Source: Tenrec ecaudatus (lineage: Eukaryota; Chordata; Mammalia; Afrosoricida; Tenrecidae). From it: DNA of 64,000 nucleotides. The stretch lies in the NCBI RefSeq assembly GCF_050624435.1, contig NC_134534.1, positions 63,821,501-63,885,500 on the forward strand. The letters are read 5' to 3'. Position 1 is the stretch's first letter; every line of letters begins with the position of its first letter. The notes under the pieces were generated by a model. It was not told where the DNA came from. It was given only the letters and a program-made list of their open reading frames with translations, and ran no database searches. The translations under genes were made by a program, and so were the position numbers. Below, piece after piece: positions 35,825 to 47,879 of the stretch.

Positions 35825-36340
35825 GCCCTGCCACCATCCACAAAAACCTGAACACATGCACACGCATCCACCAGAAGGATTGCCACCAGACACACGCATG
35901 CATATGCACACACTTACCAAAAAGTTTACCACCAGACACATACACACACACATGCACACATATACCCATCAGGACTGCTACCAGCAAGGCACGTACACAC
36001 TCATAGGCATGCATAACATACAGGAACCCACCAAGAGGAGTGCTACACCCCCCCCCTCCATACACAGGTACCCTTTAGGACGGCCACCAGTAACACACAC
36101 ACACACACACACACACCAGGCTGAGTGCCACTAGGCACATAACAACACACATCCATATGCACAAATGGATATCACCAGGACTGAACACACACACACACAC
36201 ACACGAGGATTGTCGCCACACACAAACATACCTCTCAGGAAGACAGCCACCACATATGCACACAGAACACGTGTCTACATATCTTCCAGGAGTATTGTCA
36301 GCCCTTATACTCACACATTAGGAGGGCCGTCCCCACATGC
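35825..36340. repeat. Degenerate CA-rich minisatellite
   Basis: About eight imperfect units of roughly 50-65 bp. Each has a 'ccaccag' or 'ccatcaggactg' core followed by a (CA)n run of variable length: 'accagacacacgcatgcata', 'accagacacatacacacac', 'atcaccaggactgaacacac'. The CA runs at 36094-36116 and 36186-36203 are the longest. Antisense frames across it are by-products of the repeat. Confidence 0.8.
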
Positions 36341-36778
36341 TGTGTGAATGTACCTGCCACAACACCGAAACAGGACGGAAAACACGACTATGCTGGTCCT
36401 AGTTGGTTATGGGTTGAAGGGACCTGAGTGAAGGCTCCATCAGAAAGCCTTTGTGTGCCCACCCTCACAAACTGGGCCAGACATGGCGAGACATTTGCTG
36501 CCTGAACATGCTCTCAAAGATGTGGCTGGGGTGCTGTCCTCGGCCCTGGGTGATGTCTGGCAGCAAGGCTTGGCCTACAGCATGGCTGTGTGGTCACAGT
36601 GACTTCAGCATCTGTGTCCCTGGCATAGGCTGCTCCTGAGCAGTCTGATCACAGAGGGGGTGAGGAAGAGTCTGAGCAGACAGGCTCTGAGGAAAGCTCA
36701 GTTAAAGTGAGGTGACACCTGCCAGGCCCACCCTGCTTCATTGGGCTGGTGACAAGCTCCTGGTAGCCAGTTCGGGCT

Positions 36779-36793
36779 GGGGGGGGGGGGGGG
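36779..36793 (+). repeat. 15-base G run
   Basis: An uninterrupted G tract followed by 'agggac'. It could be structured or simply unstable. Confidence 0.95.
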
Positions 36794-37021
36794 AGGGACA
36801 GTGGCTAGAATGCTCAGGGCAATTGTGACCTGTTTGAGACAAGCAAGGACATGGGAGGCATGCTAGGATGGGCCTTGTGGCCCTCAGGCAGATCAGCCAG
36901 TAGGAGGGAAACTGCAGTGCTAAAACATCTCCCACCATCCCTGGGCCATGACAGCCATGCCACAGTTCAGGATCGCCTGGGTGAAGGTTGTGCAAGGCTG
37001 TGCTGAGCTGGCATTGCCAGG

Positions 37022-37400
37022 TGTCTTCCTCGGTTGTTGCTGCTATAACAGCAATATCACAGGGAGGGACTTTCACAGACAGACACTTATTGTCTCACAG
37101 TCTAGGATGTGAAAAGTCTGAAGGCAGGGCCCTGACTCTCAGGGGAGGCTCTCGGGTGGAGGCTTCGTGTCTTGTCAGGCCCTTTTCCATATTCCCATGG
37201 GTTGACATGACTCTCCTCCCATCTGTGTGTGTGTGTCTGCATCTATGTCAGATCTGCCCTTCCCGACTCCAGATTGAGGGGTTATATTAATTGGGTGGTC
37301 TCATGACAAAGACACTCCTCTTCCTAATGATTCTGCCCCCACTGGAAGAAGGGCGAGGCTTTACAGCACCTGGCTCATTTGGGCCTTGCCTGGAGGTTCT
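37022..37400 (-). mobile_element. Possible MLT1 (MaLR) LTR, antisense
   Basis: 'ttgttgctgctataacagca', 'cacttattgtctcacagtct' and 'gggtggtctcatgacaaa' follow the order of the antisense MLT1 text (GCTGCCATAACAAA, TTTATTCTCTCACAG, then a CCTAATG-like segment). The match is weak and gapped. Confidence 0.4.
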
Positions 37401-40400
37401 GACCTTACCAGGGGGGTTTTCTCAGTGGGGTATGCCGAGAGGACTTCTACACCCTCCATGGGTTTCCTGACCACCTGACTGTGTCTGCTCAGACCCTGCC
37501 TTTCCTGACACCGCACAGGGCTTTGTGGACATGCCCCAGTTTAGTTCCTCATTATCTTTAGACAGAACCTGTCAGGAGACAGAGCTTGTAAACTGGCTGT
37601 TCATTTTCCTTCCCTCTGCCTCCCCTCCGCCCTCCTTTTCCTCTTCTTCCTCCCCTTCTTCTTCAACGTGATAGCATGTCTCGTTAGGTGCTATCACATA
37701 TCTGAAGGCCTTCTTTCCTTGTGTCCATCTACGCAATTGTGAGGAACAGGGGTAGGCGCACTGGTGCTGACAGCTGAGGGCAGTGAGGGCATCCCTGACC
37801 AGGCTGGGGGGTGGGGAGAGGCAAGGGGGTCTCACTCACCTGCCCAACTGAAGCCTCGGGGGCTGGCTTCCAAAGTCCCACCTAACTGCTGCCTTGGCTA
37901 CTGTGTGCCCTGAAGGAGTGGGGTGTTAGGACCTGAGAAGCAGATACGGTCGCAGGTTTTTCTGGGGACGGTTCTAGAAAGGCCATTTCGGAAGTAGGCA
38001 TCAGAAGGCTTAGTCCACCCTGGGCTGCAGGCAAAGCCAACGTTGGGAGTCTCACACCTGATTTCTAGGGTGTTTCTACAGCACCCCACCTCCCAGCTCT
38101 GCTCAGCCGCCCCAGATGCAGGCCTCTCTTCAGCGGGTGCTTGGAGCCTGGGCCCAGGCCCCAGGGCAGCTGCGATGGCGATGCAGGGGCCATGCAGGGA
38201 GGCAGGTAGGAGCTCTCTGAGCCGGGGCGCAGGGTTTTGTGGGGAAATGGACAAGGAGCTCGGGGTCCCTTAGAGGACACGTGTGGGGTCCGCGACTTGG
38301 CCAATAGGGCCCAGCCCAGCCGGTGGAAGTGGGAGGGCCACTATCCGGAGGGGGGAGGATCTGCTCTTTCAGGCAAGCCCGGAAGAGGTGGATCCTGGGC
38401 GCCAGGTGCCAGTGGCACTCTCCCCTGGAGGATGAGCAGTGTCCATGGAGCTCCCCCTAGGCAGCCAGTCTCCAGTCTCCAGCCTCTCTCCTCGCCTCCC
38501 CACAGAACCTTCCCCTAACCCCTCTTGGTGGACCCTGCCTTCCCGAAAGGCAGGGTGAGGTCACAAAGGGCTGGTGACCACGGAGTCCAGGAATCCCCTG
38601 AGGAATGGTGGTTGAAAATGTTAACAATTGCCAGGGAAAACAAAAGCAAACCAAACAAGCAACAACAAAAACTCTGTAAAACGTGCCGTTGAGAGATGTG
38701 GTGTGCCAGGGACCAAAATCCCCTTCCCTGGACAAGACAACCGCCTACCGAGTTTTCTGTCCAGTCCTTGACCGCGGGCCCACTGTAGCTGAAGATTCAC
38801 TTTGGAGAACAATGATTGAACACTCTTCTCTTCATCTAAAATATTCAAAGGAATGATTTCTTTCAGCCTTGCTGTGAGCTAAGCCTATTGAAGGGTCCTC
38901 AGAAATAGGTCCTGGGTAATTGTCTGGGCCGGAAGGCAGAAGGTTAGTCCCTATCTGCAACGTGGGGAAAATCGCCAGCATTTTTCAGGAGTGCAAACAC
39001 TGCCTACAACACAAAATGGGTAAAGCAGAATGGAATGATTAAAACAATATTCTTACTCGGTGTCTGAGCAAGGCCTCAGAATCATGCTTAACTTAGAAAC
39101 AGAGCAAAGCACTAAGAACACTGAAACACGTTTTCAATCATGTTTTCAATAAAGCAAACGCTCCTTTAAGCACATAAAGAGCTGGGGGAGCTTTAGAGCA
39201 CAGAAAGCAGTCCAGTTTTCCATTCAATTCATTTCATTCCAAAAAGGGGAGACTAGGTCTATTAAAATCAGGTGAACCTTATAGACTTACTTGCAGAGGG
39301 AAACTAAGGGACAGGCCAGGAAGAGCTAATACCCTAATGACTTGAAGGTAGAGATAGGTGACAAGTAGGTCAAAGACAGTATAAACGTTTTCTCCAAGGA
39401 CCCTCTAAGGCACAAAGGTGGTTTTCTACCTTTTGACAAATGGTTGTGTTAAAGCAGGCACGGAGACCTCTGCTCATGAACCAGGCAAACTACAGGCAGT
39501 TACTGGAAATGCTTATTTGTTCTGGGAAGCAAAGGAAGTTTAGGGGTGGAGTGAGTGGGAGGGACATAGCTTTTGAATGAAACACTAAAAAGAAACAGAT
39601 CCGGGGAAGCTGGCAAAATGGAAACTTTTTAATCCACAGAAGATAAAAATGAGTGAATGAAAACAAAATCATTTTTATACCCTCATATTTTGATTTCGAA
39701 CGCTGGAAATTCTAGAACATCTGCTGAAGCAGTGAATCAATAATGGTGTTTGATCAGCTGTTGTTGATTGAAGATATTTCTTCTTTGGGTCTCAAGTAAA
39801 TTAACAGCAGCAAAAAAATTAGGTTTAGGACATTGTTTTAAAGATAAGTATTTTAAGTGAAGCTCCCCTAAGAAATACTGAGATTGTTTCATTTTGAGAA
39901 GCTTAAGAGCAGGATTAGAAAACAAGGAAGAGAACTATTCATGCACGTGGCTGGGCCCCCATGCTGTGGAGCAGGTGCACTTAAGGAAGATGACCTCTTC
40001 CAGGTGCTGATACTAGACTTACCAGAGAGCATTTGGATTACATGGTAGGTTAAATATCAGGGTTGCTTTGTTTTTTTCCCATCATAGTTCATGTTCTAAA
40101 GTACTTCATTTCACTGCATCCTATTTGGCAACTGCAAGTGGAAAAAAAAGATACCACAAACTGACAATGGAAAGATAGCCTTTTCTTCCTAATATCCTTG
40201 CTGAGCCAGGTGGTTTGTGTTGTTCTAGTTTAGGAATCTTGATAGATATTGAGATCTGAGCCCCGAAGGAAGGAAGGAACAATGGAAGAAATCCCAGCCC
40301 AGAGGAGGTGAAGGGCAACACAGACACGTTTCCTTTATCAATAGTTTTCAAACAGAATTCCCAACACAGGAAGGAGGGAAAGGCAGCAAAGGGGCATGCT

Positions 40401-40893
40401 CTGAAAGTGCACACAGCCCCCACAAAAGACTGAAGTGGCACTTGTGTCAGGAAGGTTGCAGCCAGGGTCCAGGCCAGATGACCAGGGCTCAACATGAACT
40501 TTGGGTGCCCGCTGCAACATCTGTAAAGGGGCGGCATGCTATAAAAAAAACAGTCATTAACAGAATATTTGCTATTAGCCTTTTAAAAAATCAGTATTTC
40601 CATCCAGAGGAGCACTCTCAGCCTCGCTGAGGTGGCCCTCTGCATGAATTGTGCTAACTTAGCCCTCAAATAAACTTACCTGCTCCGCTTAATACTTTTG
40701 TCCAGTCTCTTGTCTTATCACATCAAAAATAAGTGCTTGTCTTCTTTCCATGTTTCTTTAAGTCATTTTCTTTATCTCTTTATCAAAGCATTTAAAAAAT
40801 TTTGTATTTATTCACCAATATAAAATAATGTGTCTTGAAGGTAAACATCAAACTCTGCTTTGTCTTTTAGATATCAATGATACTTTGGTAACC

Positions 40894-41383
40894 TGTATTA
40901 GTCTGGCTTGACTAGAGAAACAAATCCAGAGAGACTCATATATGTGTAAGAGAGAACTTCATAATAAAGAGCAATTGTACATTAAGAAAACATTCCAGCC
41001 CAGTCCAGGTCAAGTCCATAAATCTGATATTAGCTCATATGTCCATTACCAATCTATAAATTCTTCAGACTCACACAGCACATGCAATAATGCTGAATGC
41101 AGGAAGAAAGATCACAGGCCAGTGGGTGGAAAGCCCTGTGGATCCAGTGGCGGTGGAAGCATCTCAGCACTGGCATGGGTCTCCACTTGTCTCCTTCAAC
41201 CCCAGGACTCATCAGCGTAGCACATTTGGCTTGTCATCAGGAAGACAAAGCAGAAAGTCTGTCTGTATCTGGCCTTCAGTGAACTATTGATCTCTATGGA
41301 GCCACCAAATGAGGTCATTTGCAAGTTGACACCAGATTATGTAACAACTTCGCAAGGTGACACCAGATTATGTAACTACCACA
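40894..41383 (-). mobile_element. ERVL/MLT2-type solo LTR
   Basis: It starts TGTATTAGTCTGGC and ends 'gtaactaccaca' (490 bp, minus orientation). The 5-bp flanks TAACC (40889-40893) and TAATC (41384-41388) are a TSD with one mismatch. Near the right end 'gacaccagattatgtaac' occurs twice in tandem. Shared internal text (aggccagtgggtggaaag, gcatctcagcactgg) ties it to the LTRs at 26.0, 42.95 and 48.06 kb. Confidence 0.88.
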
Positions 41384-41532
41384 TAATCCTTACATAAATT
41401 TTATGACATCATAAAACATAAAAAATATATTTGAGAAAAAGTTAACCTATTGGCAGAGATGCCTTTAACATTCGATTTTTTATTATAAAATTATTACTTT
41501 GTATATTTTTTTACACTCTGTGTAATGTTCTC
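41384..41532. other. Unassigned AT-rich spacer
   Basis: Short AT-rich stretch; nothing recognised. Confidence 0.5.
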
Positions 41533-41745
41533 CAAGTAGCCCTGGTGGCTTTGTGGGCTACACATTGAGCTGCTGATGGACAGTTCAGCTGTTCAAATTC
41601 ACCAGTAACTCCATGGGCGAGAGATTAGGCTGTCCATACCGATTTAAAGTCTCAAAACCAAACAGGGCAGTTCTCTTCTGGCCTATAAAGTTGCTATAAG
41701 TTGGAGCCAGTTGGATGGTAGTGAACTTATTGTCTTGGAGCCACA
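41533..41745 (+). mobile_element. AfroSINE, nearly full length
   Basis: It begins 'agtagccctggtggctttgt', with 'ttgagctgctgatgg' and 'cagctgttcaaattcacc' (B-box), then 'gggcagttctcttctggcct', ending in 'ggagccagttggatggtagt'. Plus strand, all parts present but mutated. Confidence 0.88.
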
Positions 41746-42647
41746 ATGTCCTCTGAATTTCAGCCTCCACTTTGCCCAACACTGCACTTCCAAGTCAAGT
41801 GTTTGAGTAGCATTATAGCATTTAGCAAAAAATTTAAAACCACCTAAATTTTGCAATATTGTGCTTGAATTACATATTATTTCTTTTTCATAATCATAGA
41901 AGTATCTGGCTCATTTCAACATCTGGAATTGTGGATTGGAAATGACTTGTACTTCCTCACAAATTTAGCATCAGATAAACATTTGAAACACTAAAGCCAA
42001 GGTTTCTTTTTGAGTGTTACATATGGTGACTGCTAGAGGTTTTTAAACTGTTAATTTATTATCCTTGTTATACAATGAAACCCAACAACGCCTACCGTGC
42101 AGTATCCTTAATGATTGTAACCATGCTTGAGTCCAGTGCTGCAGTCACTACTTCCATCAGTGTCTGTAAGGGTCTTCCTCTTTGGGACTAATCCTCTACG
42201 GTACCAAGCATGATGTCCCAGGAACTGGTCCCTCCTGATAATATTTACAAAGTATGTGAGATGAAGTCTCACAATCTTCACGTTCCAGTATGATTCTGAC
42301 TGAACTTCCAAGACAGTTTTGTTTCTTCTTTTGGCAGTCCATGATATATTCCAGATTCTCCACCATCACCAACATTCAAAGGCATCAATTTACCTTTGGA
42401 ATTTCTTCCTCTTTGAAATGCGTATGAAATTTCTTCCATAGCTTTGAAATGCGTATGAGGTGAGTTTGCTCAGGCATTCCTTAGTTCACCTTTATTCTTG
42501 AACACTTTAAGGAAGTCTCTTGTAACAGATATGTCCAATGCAATGCGTATTTTGATTTCTTTATTGTTGCTTCCATGATATTGATTGTGGACCCAAGTAA
42601 AATGAAACCCTTCGTGACCGCAAGGTTTTCTTCATTTCTGATGATGT

Positions 42648-42852
42648 TAGGGATCTCTGGTGGCACATTGTTGAGTGTTTGGCTGTTAATCAACAGGTCA
42701 GTAGTTCTAATCTATCAACCTCTCCCTGAAAGGAAGAGCTGACAGTCTGCTTTTGTAAATAGTTACAAATTTGAAAACCCTATGAAACAGCTCTAGTTTA
42801 TCCTATAAGGTTGTAATGTGTCAGAATCAAGTCCATGACAGTGAGTTTGTAA
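42648..42852 (+). mobile_element. AfroSINE inside the RTE
   Basis: 'gggatctctggtggcacatt', 'tttggctgttaatcaacagg', 'gaaaaccctatgaaacagct', then the tail 'aatcaagtccatgacagtg'. The RTE continues on both sides. Confidence 0.85.
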
Positions 42853-42950
42853 TGTTGCTCGTTTCAGTTTGTGAGAATTTATCTCGATGGCAGGGTGTAC
42901 AACATATTGAAGACTGTAGTTATTGATTTCTTCAAAAAGTGCTTCAAGTC

Positions 42951-43432
42951 TGTGGCAGTTACATAATCTACTGTCAACTTGAGAAAGGGGTGGAGTCTAG
43001 CCTGTCAATCAGGTCTCAGCTTGATGACTTCATTTGGTGGTGTGACAGAGATAATAGCTCACTGGAGGCCAGACACATATGCTCTGCTACACATTCCCAG
43101 AGCTACACTGATGAAGCCAGAGACCTCGAGCTGGAGGAGCCACATGGAGAGCCATGCTGTGCTGAGATGCTTCCACCACCACTGGATCCACAAGACTTTC
43201 CACCCACTGGCCTGTGAGCTTCCTGCATTTAGTATCATTGCATGGCTGTGTGAGTCTAACAAAGAATTTATGGACTAGTATTGACATAGAGGTAATATCA
43301 GACTTAGGGACTTGATTTGCAGTGGGATGGGGATGTTTTCTTAATGTACAATTGCTGCTTGATATAAAGTTTGCTCTTACACACATATGCGAGTCTATGA
43401 ATTTGTTTCTCTAGTCAACCCAGACTAACACA
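42951..43432 (+). mobile_element. ERVL/MLT2-type solo LTR inside the RTE
   Basis: The LTR starts TGTGGCAGTTACATAATC and ends 'cagactaacaca' (482 bp, plus). A perfect 5-bp TSD, AAGTC, is at 42946-42950 and 43433-43437, and the RTE text is continuous once the LTR and one TSD copy are removed. It is closely related to the LTRs at 40.9 and 26.0 kb. Confidence 0.95.
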
Positions 43433-44039
43433 AAGTCCTCTTAACTTTTAGCAGACATGGTTGTGTCATCTGCATATGGCATGTTGTTCATGAATTTTCT
43501 TTCAATCCTGATGCCACATCCAGTTTCTCACATTATTTGTTCGGCATACAAATTGGATAAGTATGGTGAAGAAATATAACCCTGACACAGTTTTCCCAAG
43601 TGTGAACCCGGGAGTGTAATATCCCGTTTTCTATTCGCAGGACTACCTCTTCAGATGTGTATCAGTTCCACTTGAGCACAATTAAGTGTTCCGCAACGCC
43701 TGTTCTTCACAGATATTCAAATTTATTATGATTCACAATTGAATGCCTTCTTAACACGAATAAGGCTCAGGTAAACATCTTTATGGTAGTCTGCGTCTTC
43801 AGTCCTGATCCATCTAACACCGGTAATGATATTCCTTGTTCTATTCTCTCTGTTGAGTCTGCCTTGAATTTCTGACAGTTCCCAATCATGTGCTGCAACC
43901 ATTTAACACTTATTTTTAGCAACATTTTGCTTGCATGTTTATCCTTTTTAAAATTTTTAAAATTTTAAACACCTCAGTTTTATTGTAGTCACCCAAATCT
44001 CAAACCTATTGCCACTGAGCTGATTCTGACTCATAATGA

Positions 44040-44940
44040 GGATTTTTTAAAATCATTTTATTGGGAGCTCATACAACTCTTATCACAATCCATACATGCA
44101 TCAACTGTGTAAAGAACATTTGAACAATCCTGTCCTCAACACTATCAAAAACATTTGTTCATCTCTTAAGCCCTTGGCATCAGCTCTTCATTTGTTCCCC
44201 TCCCTCCCCACTCCCCACTCCCTCATGAACACTTGATAATTTTTAAATTATTATTTTGTCCTATCTTACTCTGTCTGACATCTCCCTTCATCCACTTTTC
44301 TGTTGTCCATCCCCCAGGGATGAGGTTATATGTAGATTCTTGCAATCAGTTTTCCTTTTCCACCCCACCTTCCCTCTACCCTCCCAGTATCACCACGCTC
44401 ACCACTGGTCCCGAAGGGATCGTTTGTCCTGGATTCCCTGTGTTCCCAGTTCCTATATGTACCAGTGTGCATCCTCTGGCCTAGCCAGATATGTAATTTG
44501 GGATTATGATGGGGGGGGGGGGGAGGAAGCATTTAGGAACTAGAGGAAAGTTGTAGGTTTCATCGTTGCTATACTGCACCCTGACGGCTCATCTCCTCCG
44601 CACGCCCCTTCCATAAGGGGATGTATATTTGCCTGCAGATGGATCTTGGTTCCTCAATCTGCACTCCCCCTCATTCACAATGATTTGAGTTTTTGTTCTT
44701 TGACACCTGATACCTGATGCCTTCGACACCTTGTGATCACTCAGGCTGGTGTGTTTCTTCCATGTGGGCTTTATTGCTTCTGAGCTAGATGGCCACTTGT
44801 TTGCCTTCAAGCCTTTAAGACCCCAGACACTATATCTTTTGATAGCTGGGCACCATCAGCTTTCTTCAGCACATTTGCTTCTGTACCCATTTGTCTTCAG
44901 GGATCATGTTGGGAATGTGCGCATCATGGAATTACATGTG
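44040..44940 (-). mobile_element. L1-D: 5'-truncated L1 3' UTR
   Basis: It starts at the left with the L1 3' terminus (ttttattgggagctcatac) and runs through the 3' UTR to one copy of the ~240-bp block (ttctgagctagatggccact). A SINE tail scrap (ccactgagctgattctgact, about 44008-44035) lies just before it. A 13-base G run is at about 44510-44522. The TSD is not clear and the right edge is approximate. Confidence 0.88.
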
Positions 44941-45640
44941 TTTCCTAATCATATTGTTTAATAATTTATTCATTCTGATGAATATTTTCTATGATATGGG
45001 CAAAAATAAGAATCTCTTCCAATTGCTTGGCCAGGTTGCTGTATTCCAGAGTTCTTAGCATAAAAAATGAGAGCTTTCTGAATTGCATCCAGTTGTTGAG
45101 AGATATCTCTTTTGATATCCCATAAATGCCTGGAGACTTCATTTTATCAATATGTTCAGTGCAACTTAGTCTTCTTTCTTCCTTTATTCCTCAGTTCTTT
45201 GTCATATAACCTCCAGAAATGGTTGAGCATCAACTGATTCTTGACTGTGAGCATTCTTTCTATCTTCTTTTGAAGATACATTGTGTTGTTCAATATTTTG
45301 CACATAGAATCCTTAAATATTTCAACTTGGAACTTGAGTTTTTCTATCATCTCAATTTTCAAAATATTGAATATAGTCTTCCTTTTAAGTTTTCTAACTT
45401 TTGTCTTTGCACATTTCATGATCATGCATTGTTTTGCGTCCTGAGCATCCCTGGAAGGTCTTCTTTTAGACCTCCGTTTTTATTATTTGGTGTTGCTACT
45501 CCACGTCCAAGAGCAAATTTGAGTCTCTCCAGACACTGAATTTAATCGTTTCTTTCTTTCCTGTGTTTTTAATGATCTTTTACTTTCTGTGTAAATGATG
45601 TCTTTGAAGCAATCTCCCAACTCCACTAGTTTCTGGACAT

Positions 45641-46929
45641 CAGTGTTCAATGAATCAAATTTATCTTATCATTACCATATCAAAATATTTGATAACCACT
45701 TCTCACTTATTCACATGGTTAGAATAGGAAAATTAGCGTAATGTAAAAATAGAAGATGAGCACTCAGATTATAAATGGAGAATGACTATACATTTCATAA
45801 CTGCCAAATTACACTACACAACTGCCCTACTCACTGACATATATTCAAAAGTTTTGGGGGGAATTCCAATATATTTTAATTTTGATGAAATCTTTGAAGC
45901 CTATGTGCATGTGTGCTTGCATGTGTGTGTAATGAAATAAATTATTGAATAGTCTGACTGTAATTCTTTGTAATTCTCATCAAATCAATGAGTACGACTT
46001 CACCAATGTGAGATGCTTATCACTGTTCAAGGGAATTCGATAATTTACAAATAATGAAAATAAAGTACATGCCACGTCTGTAGATGTAGAGCCAATCAAT
46101 AAGGTGAATGAAGCTCTAATGTGGACTTGATCAGTTTTGCTATTTTCCTAGGCTTGCAATAAGTCATCTTAGAGAGAGGAAGTAGTAGGGATATCAGGAT
46201 CACTAAGAAAAGAGACCTCTGGATGCAGCACATCCTTCAGACTCAGGCTTCCTACACTGAGAGCTTCCTGGATCCAAGAGAGAGAAATCTATGTTACTGT
46301 AGGTGGTGAGAGATGATGAGAAATGGTGGCAGCAGGTTAAAAGAAATCAGAAGAACATCCGATAAATTATGAAAACTGAGTGCTGCCAGGCAGGAGGCTT
46401 GCTGGTAGAGTGAAGTGTGTCCACATCCTTGGTGGAACTAGATTTGTCAACTGATGGGACTGGAGATGGATGCCTACTGGCAGAGTGGGTTTGTCTGGGC
46501 ACTTATTGGAGAGCCAAAAGAACTCTCTGAGCCTTGCCACAATAGAGTAGATGCCCAGGGACTGCAGGGTAAGAAGTTGAGGCCCAGAGACAGATGTTCC
46601 CATAGGCACTACTAGAAAAGAGGCTGTCCTCATTAAAGAACCATAACTGGAGTCATTTCTGATCCTTAATTGTAATCTGTTACTTCTCTAAGAAATCAAA
46701 CAGTCATGAGTATCGTCTGTGAGTTCTGTACAATCGTTGCAATGAATTTTTAAATCTAGCTGAGAAATAGAGTGTGTCCCAGGAGGGACAGTCAGTGCCA
46801 CATTCACTGACTTAACTACTCCAGTTGTAAAAAATCAGTTGGATATTTGGAAATATACGTTTCCTAGGTTTTGCTCTACTAACTTAAGCTTTTCTTGACT
46901 CTTCTAAGCCCTTTACTTCTTCATAGCAT
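45641..46929. other. Unassigned sequence
   Basis: No gene or named repeat. The minus frame at 46367-46633 has no domain I know. Confidence 0.4.
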
Positions 46930-47075
46930 CCCTGTTAAGAGTACGTGTTGGGAGTGCTAACCACAAGCACCGTGATCCAAACCCACCAGCCGCTTTGTAA
47001 AAGAATATTTATAGTTTTGGAAACACTATATAGGGTCACTGTAAGAACCAATTTGTTGGCCTTTGAATTTCTCAT
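46930..47075 (+). mobile_element. AfroSINE, degenerate
   Basis: 'gggagtgctaaccacaagca' is followed by 'tgatccaaacccaccagccg' (B-box region), then 'ttggaaacactatatagggt' and a tail remnant. Plus strand. Confidence 0.8.
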
Positions 47076-47714
47076 TGCTTGTGCAAGACATACACTTTCA
47101 ATAAGTGAACATATGTAAATTTCTCTGAGCATCTTTTAATGGTATATTTTAGGGTAAAGGTTTATATTTAATTAAACTTATAGCTAGGCAATTGATGTTT
47201 GGGTACAATTATAAATGATACTTTGATCCTTATTTTACCAATCCATCACTAACACACTCATTGCTCACTCATCAACAAAGTTAGGTTCTGAAGAAGAGGT
47301 TGATTTGTGAAAATGGACGTCATATGAAGATGGAGTATAACCACAAAAGATGATGAATGTAGGATACTGACACCATATTGCTGCCAAATTATGTCTGAGA
47401 ATGAGAATGATGCTCTCAAGTTAACTTGTAACCTTGACCATTAGCCGGTGTTACTCTCCTTTCATTTTGTCATTTGCTTTCGTCAGACATAGGGCTTCAT
47501 TGTAGGTTGTTGTACTATTGTCATAAATGTGAAATGTTGAATAATGAGACTGTTAATAAGTGAAGAATAGGTATATGAAGACATTCAAACTGATATTTGT
47601 ATCTCCAGTGACTTGTTAAATAATACATCTTTTGAATCTTATATGTTTAGAATGATGTTTTGTAATAATAATAACTATATCACCTTTCCATTTCCATTTA
47701 CAGAATATCTGTGT
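47076..47714. other. Unassigned AT-rich sequence
   Basis: No gene or repeat that I can name. Confidence 0.4.
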
Positions 47715-47870
47715 TATTGTTGCGAGGTGCCATCAAGTCTGTTACAACTGATAGCAATCGTAAGTATCACAGAACAAAACACTGCCTGGTCCTGTGCCAT
47801 CCTCACAAGTATTTATATGTTTGAGCCCATCAATGCATCTTGTCAAAGAGCTTCCTCTTTTTCGCTGCCC
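47715..47870 (-). mobile_element. RTE 3'-end fragment, minus strand
   Basis: 'ttgttgcgaggtgccatcaa' is the RTE/AfroSINE terminal text. It is followed by 'aacaaaacactgcctggtcc' and 'tgtgccatcctcacaag', the last part of the RTE 3' region, in reverse. About 155 bp. Confidence 0.85.
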
Positions 47871-47879
47871 CATGCTTTA

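Larger units (their letters stand above)
31896..40893. other. Repeat-poor interval, no gene recognised
   Basis: Nine kilobases in which I see almost none of the L1, RTE, SINE or ERVL text that fills the rest. GC content rises (notably 36.4-38.6 kb). Short open frames lack domains, splice context or start context that would support exons. About 32740-32850 holds several TAAT/ATTA-type and CCAAT-type motifs close together. The interval may contain conserved noncoding DNA or old repeats I do not know. Confidence 0.45.
42060..45640 (-). mobile_element. RTE (BovB-like) LINE, minus strand, in four pieces
   Basis: A long minus-strand RTE lies in segments: about 42060-42647 (3' region, 'ttggcagtccatgatatatt'), 42853-42950 (RT, 'caaaaagtgcttcaagtc'), 43433-43985 (RT, 'ggttgtgtcatctgcatatg', 'cctgatgccacatccagttt'), and about 44965-45640 (ORF2 linker, 'cttttgatatcccataaat'). 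A SINE, an LTR and an L1 3' end split it. All frames are broken. Confidence 0.8.

Noticed and set aside
35395..35913. Minus-strand frames of 172 codons and neighbours rich in Cys/Val (to 36314)
   Set aside because: The Cys-Val-Cys-Val text is the antisense of the CA minisatellite. There is no start context or domain.
35825..36340. CRISPR-like array
   Set aside because: Units are imperfect and full of CA runs; spacers are not unique. This is a vertebrate minisatellite.
37898..38520. CpG-island promoter
   Set aside because: GC content rises, but CpG pairs are not dense and no exon or start-site signal could be supported by eye.
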